Of a stretch of DNA of 21,412 nt, positions 10,375 through 19,113 are shown piece after piece. The notes under the pieces were generated by a model. It searched no databases. It was not told where the DNA came from and saw nothing but the letters and a program-made list of their open reading frames with translations. The stretch is from Cladosporium sp. IMV 00045 (Eukaryota; Ascomycota; Dothideomycetes; Cladosporiales; Cladosporiaceae): assembly GCA_001931905.2 (NCBI GenBank), contig MSJI02000466.1:1-21412 (forward strand). Direction: 5' to 3'. Each line of letters begins with the position of its first letter. Position 1 is the stretch's first letter. The translations under genes were made by a program, and so were the position numbers.

Positions 10375-12879
10375 GTTTCAGCGGTCCTCCAGGAAGTGTT
10401 TAGATGTGCGCTCGCTCTGCGACGCTTGTCGCTCGGTGTTGCTCTTTAGCCGCCCAGGCTAATAGCCCAATGGCTCGGGGCGGTAGTAAGAAAGTGTTGC
10501 AGACGGACGGCGCATGTCGCATTCCTCCAGATCCAACGGTCCACCTCTTGCGGCACGCAGTGCCTTAACAGATTGCCTCTCCTGGTAAGTTGTGTCTACA
10601 CCTGGACCCAAACGAAGCGACGCAAGCAAGAAAGCAAGCAAACAAACTCCCGGCGCACGTCGTCCTCCGTCCGGATAGTAGCCTCCAAAGCGCTCAGGCA
10701 CGCAACGGCGTCGAAAGTCTAAGCGACTTGCAAGGGTGGGAACGAGATATGCAGCAGAGCAGACGGCCGAGGGGAGCAGCAAAAGGCGTGGTACAGTAGT
10801 ACGGGCAGCCGTGCGGTGGATGTGGGGAGCAAGGCGTTGGAGCGATCCGCACCAAGTGCTGACAGGCGAGCCAGGGACTGGGACGATCGAGAAACGGCGA
10901 AGACAGAGAGGCAGATAGACGAGGAATCGAGTCACGGGCCAACAGTGGTCTACACCGGAATATCTCGATTCTGGATATACCTGGAACCATACACACAACA
11001 GGCAGAAGACACATACGTGCACAATATCAAATTCCACCAAAGAGAGCAACTGACAAACACTAAAACACCCGTGGGTTGGGAGAGAATCATGTCACCAAAT
11101 TATGTCCAGCGCTGGGTGACATACTTTCTCCCGTGAGGAGCCATCGCCAATCAATCGATCAAACGGCGGCGAGCCCAAAGGCGACTCCAGCACGGCACAA
11201 ATGTATGTCTGCCCACTTCTTGCCGACCCGCTCGAACGGCACTGCCAACCAGCCCTCCCTCCTAGTCTCTGCGAGCCCGAGGCTTCGACGAACAATTCTC
11301 TGCATGCGCCGACACCATTCGGCAAATGCCCCATTGCGAAACCCACCGGCGAGCCCATCTCGCCACTACTGAGCCAACCCTGCAGCCTGCCGATACTGTA
11401 CACGACACTCATCCGAGCCATTCCCGCGCCGATATCCAGACAATAGCAGGCCATCCACGAGTCTGACTGTGGCATAGGCCAGCTGGCTGACAACCAAAAG
11501 TGGGAGAGTGGCATTTTACGCATGCTCTTCCCGTGAAGGATGAGGCTAGCTGGTCGCGTAACTTCGCTGGCCCTCGCCCGAGCAGGCGTGCCCTGTCGAC
11601 AACTTGCCCTGGATGAGCCAATGTTTGATCGAAGCTACCAAACGCAATATCACACAAGACCCTCGTTTCATCAACTTCCCTCCACCGCGTTTCATCCTTT
11701 CACTGCTGGCCTTAGAAACTCAGCCGCCAGCTTTCGTGGTTCACTACTTTCTTTGATAGATACCGGCTCAAACGGCACACACGTGTGGTTCGCGTGCGCT
11801 GACGATCGCAATGTGCCTCCATGTCAATTCTACGCAATGGTCAGAGGGCCAGAATTATTGGTGCTATTTTCTGCCGTTCGGTGCAAGGGTAAGCCTCGTG
11901 CAGCTGTCTACGCTAAACTCTCAGGCTGGCTCAAGCGGAGAGCGTCGCTGGACGTCACTTCATCAACCTGATTCACGAAATCACTCCAGACCAGACAATC
12001 AATGCGCTGCATGGTCAATATGTTTCGGATAGATATGAATAAATGCTATATGTTAGTAGCCGTGGACTTCTGGTCACATATCAATTGCCGGGAATCCGTT
12101 GGACATCTGGATGCTTCACCATCAGCACGCAGCCGCACATTGGAACATCCAGACTCTGTCGTCAGCTCAGCTTGAACCATTTCATGATCAATTGCATGCT
12201 CAAAGCAAAACGATCTGCCTTATGTAGGAGTAACATACTGATAAGGCAACAGACACTTGTATACGACCCAGCGGCCTCGAGCGTGGCGGCCACCTCCGTA
12301 TGCCGACTTCACATACCGACACAGATCTCAGTAGGTCACATGCGCATTTGAAGGGTCGATCTGGACAATTATGCCAGTGCTGGTCTTATGGATCTATTGA
12401 TGACACATGCCTCTGTTCTCTCCAATCGTTGTGATGGGAATACGGAATATGCTCATATGATGCAAATCTTCTGAATTCGCCCTCCCTTCCCAGTCAACTG
12501 CGGCATGCATGAAGATAGTCTAAAACTTGGTGGCTGGCGCAACAGCATATCACTTGAAAGCTACAGTGGTTCTCTTGGACAGTCTGTTGCTATCCAATAG
12601 CTTGGGTTTCGATCATAGTACCACATGCCCATTCCGCTGACGCACGTGAAGAGGATGCCAGGTATTTCGCTTGTCCTCGAGAGCAATGGACGGGCGAGAT
12701 GATCATGATTAAACTCGCTACTCGTCCCAGCGCGTCCGCATGGTCATAGTGCATCACGCTGTCAATGAGATAGATGTTATCCTACTCACGCTTCTACGTA
12801 ACGTTAATCGGTCCCCTGTTGCCTCACGTCCGTTCCGTTTAACTTATGATACTGCCGCGATATTGGCGATGGTCCACAG
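10375..12879. other. RasGAP leader and long gene-free region
   Basis: From 10375 to about 11060 the minus strand is CT-rich and probably holds the RasGAP promoter and leader. Several upstream ATG frames exist there; the longest, at 10459-11049 on the minus strand, is Leu/Pro/Cys-rich and without a domain. From 11100 to 12880 I find no supported gene. Open frames of 143 residues at 11092-11523 (minus) and 11540-11971 (plus) show no recognisable feature. Faint matches to the 88-base repeat may begin near 12795. Confidence 0.55.
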
Positions 12880-13930
12880 ATCTTTCTCCGCAACCAGAGT
12901 GCTAGTGCGATCGCCTTCAGATCACGTAGACTGCTGCTCTGCCATTGAGATCTTTCGTCTTCGAACGATGTCTCTCCACGGCCTGTCAGCCGACATCATC
13001 GGCTTCCGTCAATGAGTGTTACTGTGCTCATACGAAACCCATTGACCTACGTGAGTGCCTTCCTGCAAGCTATATGCATCTATCGACGCTTCCCAAAACC
13101 ATAAGCTTGACTCCTGCCATCGAGACGCTCCGACAAAGATCCAGATTCCCCGTAAACCCCGTGCTCGTACCATCAGCTTTCGCATAATATCAGCAAGGCT
13201 CCATTGTGGAGATCATAGGCGCAACGAGCGAGTATCTCTGCCATCACTGTGCTCGTGTCATCGGCTCCAGCGCTCTCAGAAAATCGATGTGCCCTTGGGA
13301 CCTGGCTATCGAGATCGAGTCTTCCCATAACCCACGTGCACGTATCATCGGTCATAGCATACTAAGCCAATGATAATACCACTGAGAACAGAGTATTAGA
13401 CGTCAGGTATCTCCGACATCACTATGCTCGTGTGGACGACGTCGTGAGATCAAGCAGAGTCCCGTGCCATTGAGAGCCTGCTCACGAGCATCGAGTATCT
13501 CCGAGATCGCTGTGGTCGTATCAGCTGCTTCAGTATACTGAAACTCTGTTACACCGCCGAGAGAGTGGTTTTGATAATCAAGTATCTCGGCGATCACCGT
13601 GCTTATATCAGCCGCTTCAGCGTACTCGGAATAGAGTTGCGCCAACGAGCGACTGCTCATGACCGCCGAGAATCTCAGCAATCGCAGTACTGGTACCAGC
13701 TACTCCAGCGTACTCAACCCATTATTGCACCATTGAGAGATGGATCCTGAGAACCGAGTATCTCCGCGGTCGCTGTGGTCGTATCAGCCGCTTCAGTATA
13801 CTGAAGCTAGCCTTGCGCCATTGAGAGTATGCCCCTAGAAAGCAAGTATCTCCGGGACACTTATGGTGCTATCCTCGTCGCTAATGCCCTCAGAGCATCA
13901 CCGTACCATTGAGAGCGCGGAAAAGCAAAT
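12880..13930 (+). repeat. Decayed minisatellite, about 88-base period, 12 units
   Basis: A unit beginning with a GAGTATCTCC-like box recurs with its T at about 12881, 12970, 13056, 13146, 13233, 13320, 13408, 13496, 13583, 13671, 13759 and 13847. The steps are 87-90 bases. Within each unit the box is followed by a GTGGTCGTATCAG-like part, a CTTCAGTATACTGAA-like part and GCGCCATTGAGAG. The clearest units lie between 13400 and 13860, and similarity fades to the left. On the minus strand several units read as an Ala/Glu/Thr-rich helix-like peptide, but 88-base steps and stops break the frame, so I do not call a gene. Confidence 0.85.
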
Positions 13931-14371
13931 TCGGCTGATTCGGAACAATGGAAGACATCATGCTTCCCAATCCGTCAACTTTTCTTTGTTGCAACGAACA
14001 AAGACCCTCACTCGGCTTTCATGATAGTGACTTTGCGATTGACCCATCGCATCGTCTCTGGCTTGTCAGTAAGGTAGTATCAACCATGTTAGTATCATCT
14101 CCAGCACTTCAGATCTCAAGAAGTTGTGAAGGAGGTCTGCCAGCCGGCGCATTCACATGCTTTCACAAGCTGCCACCAGCCCATCGCTCCTTCCTCGTTT
14201 ACACTTTTTCGCCACCGCGCACCTTCCTCACAACACAACACACGCGCGCACTGCCCCGCCCCGCCCTGACAATAAATACGCCGCCCGCCGCCTTCGCGTG
14301 AAAATTCTTTCTCTCCCCGCCGACACACACACACGCACATCCCGCGACAGAAAACCACCATTTTCGCCTCG
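13931..14371 (+). promoter_or_regulatory. Promoter and leader of the coiled-coil gene
   Basis: After the last repeat unit the sequence becomes CA- and CG-rich. A CAATAAATA stretch at about 14271-14279 could act as a TATA-like element, and a short CA run lies at about 14326-14340. The leader runs directly into the start codon at 14372. No separate gene is seen. Confidence 0.45.
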
Positions 14372-16105
14372 ATGCAGGAAGACGGCAACTCCATCAACCC
14401 CAGCAGCAGCAGCACCCGCCGCGCAAAGGGAAAACGCAACAACACGCGCCGCTCAGCGCAGAAGAAGATGAAGGCGGAGGAGGAGAAGAAGCAGGCGGAG
14501 GTGGAGAGGGAGGAGGCGGAGCAGTCGAGGCAGGAGGCCTCGAGCTGGCTGGCCGCGGTGGGCGTGGCGGAGGAGGAGGTGGCGGGGGAGTGGGAGCCGG
14601 ACGTGGCTCAGGGGACGAAGAGGGATAGGAGGGGGTGGAAGTGTTGGGAGGAGGAGGAGGTGGAGGAGAGGAAGGCCGCCTTTTCAAGGATGGTCGACGC
14701 TGCCCAGGCTGAGGGCAAGAAAGACGTCGGAGTGGTGTCCGACGCCGTGGCCGGGCAGCAGCCGCCGGCCCGCGAGATCCTTCGGGCTGTCCGGCCCTCG
14801 ACTCGCGGTGCTGCGCGCGCTGGCTCGATGGCCACGCAAGGCGAGATGAGGACTCCGTCGTCGCGTCCTCAACGCGACATCACGCCGCTGTCGCCGTCGG
14901 TTCGAGACGGCCAGCAGATCGAGGCGGACGCGGAGGCCTCGGATGCCACCAAGCTGCAGCGCCAGCTCGAGAGTATACGCGCCGAGAACATCCGCCTGTA
15001 CGACAGCCTGGCCAAGCTGACCGCCGACCTGGACACGGCGAACAAGCAACTCAGCCAGCTGCAGTCCGACAGGAAGGAATGGGAGCAGCAGAACAACGAC
15101 ATCGATCGCGAGAACAAGAATCTCGCAGGCATTGCCACCGAGCACGAAAATGCCAAAGATCAGCTGGAGAAGGAAGTCGACCTACTCAAGAAGCGCGACG
15201 AAGACCAGACCAAGGTCATTACGCAGCTGAAGGAAGAAAGCTCCAAGCTACACAGCGAGCTCAAAAATGCCAACGAAGGCAAAAACGCGGCACAGACCGC
15301 CAAAGATGACTACGAGTCCATGAAGAGCGAACTCCACGCACGCATTGACGAGCTCGAGCTCGATGCGGTAGTCATGAAAGATGTCGCCGGCGATAATGAC
15401 CGGTTGAAGAACGAGATCGATACTGTCCACAGCTCACTGGAGGACGTATTTACCGACATGGTCAAGGACCTTCCCCTCGACGAGCAGATCGAGTACCTTC
15501 GCGACCAGCAGAGCATCGCACCCATTGGCCGCCAGCAAGCCGACACCAACACTTCACTACACGAGGAGCTTGACGGAGCACTCGAGAATTTCGCTGAGAA
15601 CGCCGACAAAACCACGCAAACCGACGCTGCTACTATGCCGCAGCTCGTCAACAAGACCACTCAGACCAGTGCTGTTCTTCCCAAGATGGTTGAAAGCTCC
15701 ACTCAGACTTCGATCAAGAAAATCGCCGATAGTACTACTCAGACCGACGCTGTTCTCCCCACGATGGTCGAAAACTCCACACAGACTGATCCGATGCCTG
15801 CACCGCCAGCGACCATTAAGGAAGTCACCAAGATCAAACGCGTGAAGGAGATTGTCAGCAAAGAGGTTCAGATTCCCGTTACCCCATGGTGGGTGTGGTT
15901 TGTCCTCCTCCTCGGCATCGTCGCCTGCTTCGGTGCATTCGCAGGCCTCTGGCGTGAGAGGCAAATCTGGATTGACGCCAACGACCTCGCATATGAGCGT
16001 TTGGCAGGCGTTAATAATGAAGGATGGATCAGGTGGATCACCCTGGGGACGGAGGAGGTGGTGGTGGGAGGGTTGGGAGGGGTGGGAGGAGGGTTTTTCG
16101 GTTGA
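14372..16105 (+). CDS. Coiled-coil, single-span membrane protein with five TQT (LC8-type) motifs
   Basis: 577 residues, intron-free; not a family I recognise. Residues 1-60 are basic then Glu/Lys-rich; 150-180 is Ser/Pro-rich with TP and SP sites. About 190-356 is a long coiled coil. Residues 413-472 carry five TQT tripeptides with Gln at 416, 431, 445, 457 and 471; the first two read KTTQT, the full K-x-TQT form known to bind the dynein light chain LC8. A basic stretch (about 480-500) precedes one membrane span (about 506-527), then a roughly 50-residue tail ending in Gly repeats. Tandem TQT motifs, as in yeast Nup159, bind several LC8 dimers and zip two chains together; this is inferred here. 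The membrane could be nuclear envelope, ER or another. An alternative start is Met33. A relic of its TQT and pre-membrane part lies at 17551-17850. Confidence 0.85.
   Translation: MQEDGNSINPSSSSTRRAKGKRNNTRRSAQKKMKAEEEKKQAEVEREEAEQSRQEASSWLAAVGVAEEEVAGEWEPDVAQGTKRDRRGWKCWEEEEVEERKAAFSRMVDAAQAEGKKDVGVVSDAVAGQQPPAREILRAVRPSTRGAARAGSMATQGEMRTPSSRPQRDITPLSPSVRDGQQIEADAEASDATKLQRQLESIRAENIRLYDSLAKLTADLDTANKQLSQLQSDRKEWEQQNNDIDRENKNLAGIATEHENAKDQLEKEVDLLKKRDEDQTKVITQLKEESSKLHSELKNANEGKNAAQTAKDDYESMKSELHARIDELELDAVVMKDVAGDNDRLKNEIDTVHSSLEDVFTDMVKDLPLDEQIEYLRDQQSIAPIGRQQADTNTSLHEELDGALENFAENADKTTQTDAATMPQLVNKTTQTSAVLPKMVESSTQTSIKKIADSTTQTDAVLPTMVENSTQTDPMPAPPATIKEVTKIKRVKEIVSKEVQIPVTPWWVWFVLLLGIVACFGAFAGLWRERQIWIDANDLAYERLAGVNNEGWIRWITLGTEEVVVGGLGGVGGGFFG
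15605..15796 (+). repeat. In-frame TQT-coding repeat
   Basis: The five TQT codon triplets are separated by 15, 14, 12 and 14 codons. The fourth and fifth units repeat the second and third as pairs: an AVLP-x-MVE linker follows units 2 and 4. This suggests growth by duplication of a two-motif block of 26 codons. Confidence 0.85.
16066..16093 (+). other. Potential G-quadruplex at the 3' end of a coding region
   Basis: Five runs of three or four Gs (16066-16068, 16070-16072, 16075-16077, 16079-16082, 16084-16086) and a sixth at 16091-16093 lie in 28 bases with loops of 1-4 bases. They encode the Gly-rich end of the coiled-coil protein, ten bases before the stop codon, and would be present in the mRNA. 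Confidence 0.6.
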
Positions 16106-16389
16106 GTGAGCTGCTTGGGGTAGCTCCTGCTGCGTGTAGGAGGGTTTGTCAATGCCCTCCGGGAACACAGGCAGGGCCTAGTAGGGATGGGTACAGCTGG
16201 TTCTGTAGTCCCGAACGGACCCCTCGCATGCTTTACTAGCCGTTTTTTTGTTTTTTGAGATACCCAGGGCTTGGTTTTTTGGGTTTTTTTTCTATGAGTA
16301 ATGAGTTTTTTTGATTAATCAATGCGCCCGCTGTAGCTTGTCTCCCGAACATTTCCACCGTTGTTCATATGCCAAAGTTGATGATATGT
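16106..16389. other. T-rich 3' region of the coiled-coil gene
   Basis: Several runs of six to eight Ts lie at about 16240-16312 on the plus strand, probably in or just after the 3' untranslated region. No gene is seen. Confidence 0.5.
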
Positions 16390-17520
16390 GCATACTAATC
16401 ACGGAGATGCCTGTAATTTTCAAATGCTCTCTCAATGGTCTCCCGGTACGTTTGTAACTTGATGATCTTTGGTATTTGCACCAGACTCGACAGAAAAACG
16501 CTCTCTTCCGGAAACGGACATAGCAATATTACGATTTTTCTCGCGATCTCTCAAAAACCTCATAGTTCATTTCTGTTTTCATGATCTTTGGTATTTGCAC
16601 CAAACTCGACAGCGATATACCCTCTTGGTAACAAGACCAAAGCATCTATTCGGTAAATCCTGAACATTTCGCCATATTATTACACATGCCAAATTCGATG
16701 GCAGATGCACATTGAACCGGTATCATAGTAGAGATGCCTTGGTTATCCTCACGATATCTCAAAGGTCTCACAATACGCTTCTGATTCCATGAGATTTGGT
16801 ATTCGCGTACGTGCGATAGAGATCCCCTACTCACGAACTGAGTATCTCCTTGGTGTGATAGCATACTTGTAATTCTACGATTCATGGTATTTGCACCAAA
16901 GTCGACTGAAGATACTCTCTTCTGGATCAAGAATGCTAACGTGACCATTACATATCTGACATCCTATGAACCTGTCAACCGGACATCTCCTTGGTGTGAT
17001 AGTATTCTTTTAATTCTACGATTCGTAGTATCTGCACATGACTCAATGGAAAAAACACTCTTGTGAACTTGGTATCTCACTAATTGACGAACAAAATTGT
17101 AATTCTATGATTGATAGTACTTGCACTATTGCCCTCTTACAAACCAAACATATCCGCGCTGTGATGGCACCTTGCGTCCGAAGCAGCGTCCGTCTGAGTC
17201 GATTTTCTTGCGGACGGAGGCAGGCAGTAGATAATATACTCGCTTGCTTGTTTTCTTTCGCTTACAGCCGAGTCCTCCTGGGTATTCATCTCTCCTCGTA
17301 GAATGAAATTATTCAAGATAATTCTACGAATCATGCTATTTGCACCAGAGATGACAGAGAATACGCTCTTCTAGACTAAGTATCCCACTGGTTTCAAAGC
17401 ACGATTGTAAATCCGAAATTCATGATACTCGCGCCAAATGCGTTCGAGATCTTGTATCGTACATCGGTACATAATTTCTCGACGGTATCACGTCACATCT
17501 CCTTCGTCATGATCGATAGT
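16390..17520 (+). repeat. Second, more decayed repeat field related to the 88-base array
   Basis: A GGTATTTGCACCA-like box recurs near 16471, 16590, 16700, 16798, 16886, 17027, 17115, 17335 and 17424. Steps are 119, 110, 98, 88, 141, 88, 220 and 89. The stretches 16844-16900 and 16985-17041 are close copies 141 bases apart. At 16828-16849 the sequence TACTCACGAACTGAGTATCTCC closely matches 13479-13502 of the upstream array, so the two fields probably share an ancestor. A GC-richer stretch at about 17165-17290 interrupts the field. Confidence 0.65.
17296..17329. repeat. Inverted repeat, 9-base arms
   Basis: TCGTAGAAT (17296-17304) and ATTCTACGA (17321-17329) are perfect inverted copies around a 16-base AT-rich loop. 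They lie where the repeat field resumes after its GC-richer interruption. The right arm belongs to the ATTCTACGA part of the field's own unit, so the left arm may be an inverted fragment of it. Confidence 0.6.
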
Positions 17521-17550
17521 AATACCGAGGACGATCTTGGATATCACATG

Positions 17551-17850
17551 GTGAAAGTCCCCACACAGGTACTATTATTCTCACAGCTGGCTGATGACTT
17601 GATCTATTAAACGGAAGCCCCAAGCATGTCATAGCTCGTAGACACTCAGACCGCGATCAAAGAAATCGCCGACAGCTCCACGCAGGTCAACGACTCGACT
17701 CAGACTGAGCTCGCGAGCATTTCAGAGCTTGCAGACAGCTCCATGCAGACGGCGCTGCTGCCTGCCGTGCCAGTGAGATCGCGAAGACCAGGAGCGTTGA
17801 GAGGTTGTCAACAAAGTGGTCCGGATCCCCGTCACGCAGAGGTATCTGTA
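17551..17850 (+). pseudogene. Broken partial copy of the TQT membrane-protein gene
   Basis: In the frame starting at 17551 the translation carries TQT or near-TQT sites (TQV near 17563, TQT at 17644, TQV at 17674, TQT near 17698, MQT near 17743) and an IKEIADSSTQ stretch matching IKKIADSTTQ of the intact gene. Two stops interrupt it: TAA at 17608-17610, where the intact gene has CAA, and TAG at 17632-17634, where it has CAG. A one-base loss near 17795-17802 shifts the frame. After it, VNKVVRIPVT matches VSKEVQIPVT just before the membrane span, with about 25 of 33 bases identical by hand alignment. The coiled coil and membrane span are not recognisable, so this is a partial relic. Confidence 0.85.
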
Positions 17851-19113
17851 TACCACCACGGGGGTGGAGGGCCAGATAGAATGCACTCTCCTTCTGAATG
17901 AAACATTCGGATAGATGTTAGCCGTCTTCCAGCTGATAACCGACTCGAAGGGATCTAATATCTTGCTTAGCGATCTGGCTGCAGTTGAAGACATAGAAGC
18001 TCCTCGTAGATACATCAGATAGGGAAGTGACCATCACGCTTCTCCTTCTCATCACTCGACGGGGACGAACGTGATGTCCTGGCCCTCCTCTTCGCGAAGA
18101 GATCAGAGCGCAGTGCTACGGTTGAAACATCCCCGATGAAATATTTTCACGACTCCTTTCTGATTCACAGTGCTGGAAAAGTTTCCATCTGATGAGGTTC
18201 CGTGAGATATCTAAGGGGCGTGGAAGTGAAGCCAAACCATTGAGGACCTAAGAGTAGCAAAAACAAAGACAAAGACAAAAGCCAATCAGATTTTCCCTTC
18301 TACTTGAATCACCCTCTCCTACCTGTCCCAAACAAGAGAAGCAGTCGAACACAAACATCCGAAAGAACAGTCTGGTATCATTCAAAAGACCCGCATGCAT
18401 CGCAAGTTCCGTCGACTTGAGCTCAAAGGTCACCGGAGAAAGATAAGATAAAGAAAAGGCAGCTCAAGAAAATGATGACTTCTTCCGTGTTCCTCTGAAG
18501 CGAAAAAAGATCCTCGGCCTTTCCCAACCCGGGAAGAAATGAGGGCATCGTACACATAGATTCATCAAGAGTTAAATCGTTTCTCGTAGCCAGATGACCA
18601 TCTCGCCAAGGGGCAAAAGAAGAAGAAGAGGAAGAGAAGAAATCGCCAAACGGCCACCAAGACCCCAAATAAAAAGTTCTGCCGTCGAACCCTCTCCCTG
18701 CAATATGGCGAACAAGAAGACTTGCAAAAGAAGCGCTGATTTTTCCCCGAGAACAGTACGGAAACAGAGAAAAAGAGGACTGCGCTTAAGAACAAGTCAT
18801 GTTTTGCCCTCCCAAATTTTTGTTTGCAGGCAGAAAGTGTACACGTATTGCTTTTTTTCCCAAAGAAGAAGAAGAAGAAGAAGAAGAAAGGAGCAAACAA
18901 GTGAGTCGAGATATTGCGTATTCGAGCTGAAATTGCAGAAAGATTTTCGACGCCGTAAGAAGGGGTAAGAATGGTATTTGTCGTGAATTGCCGTTGAACG
19001 CCGTCGCTGGTGAAAGGTCAAAATGTTGGTTTCGTGCTGCTGCTGTGTGGATGTCGCCACCCACCCGCGAGCTGAGATTGGAGTGGGATCAGAGAGCTGG
19101 AAGGATATCGCAA
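17851..19113. other. Gene-free purine-rich region
   Basis: No supported gene. The plus strand from about 18430 to 18970 is rich in A and G, with many AAG and GAA groups. The right end should be the 3' untranslated region of the minus-strand gene ending at 19114. Frames of about 90-125 residues at 18565-19117 on both strands are simple Lys/Arg- or Phe/Ser-rich translations of this composition. Confidence 0.6.
18863..18886 (+). repeat. AAG microsatellite, eight copies
   Basis: Eight perfect AAG triplets, following a run of seven Ts and a CCC. It is a simple repeat in non-coding DNA. Confidence 0.9.

Noticed and set aside
9476..10462. Long frames of 88-182 residues on both strands inside the RasGAP N-terminal coding part
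   Set aside because: They are shadows of the GC-rich, disordered N-terminal coding sequence.
10459..11049. 196-residue minus-strand frame upstream of the RasGAP gene
   Set aside because: Pro/Leu/Arg-rich translation of a CT-rich leader without a domain. At most an upstream ORF.
11092..11971. Two 143-residue frames, one on each strand
   Set aside because: No homology I can recognise and no splice pattern or composition that separates them from intergenic DNA.
14394..14687. Pro/Ser-rich antisense frame
   Set aside because: Mirror of the purine-rich Glu/Lys coding stretch. No independent support.
12880..17520. CRISPR array
   Set aside because: Repeats are direct, about 88 bases apart, but whole units diverge together and there are no short exact repeats with unique spacers. 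The organism is a fungus.
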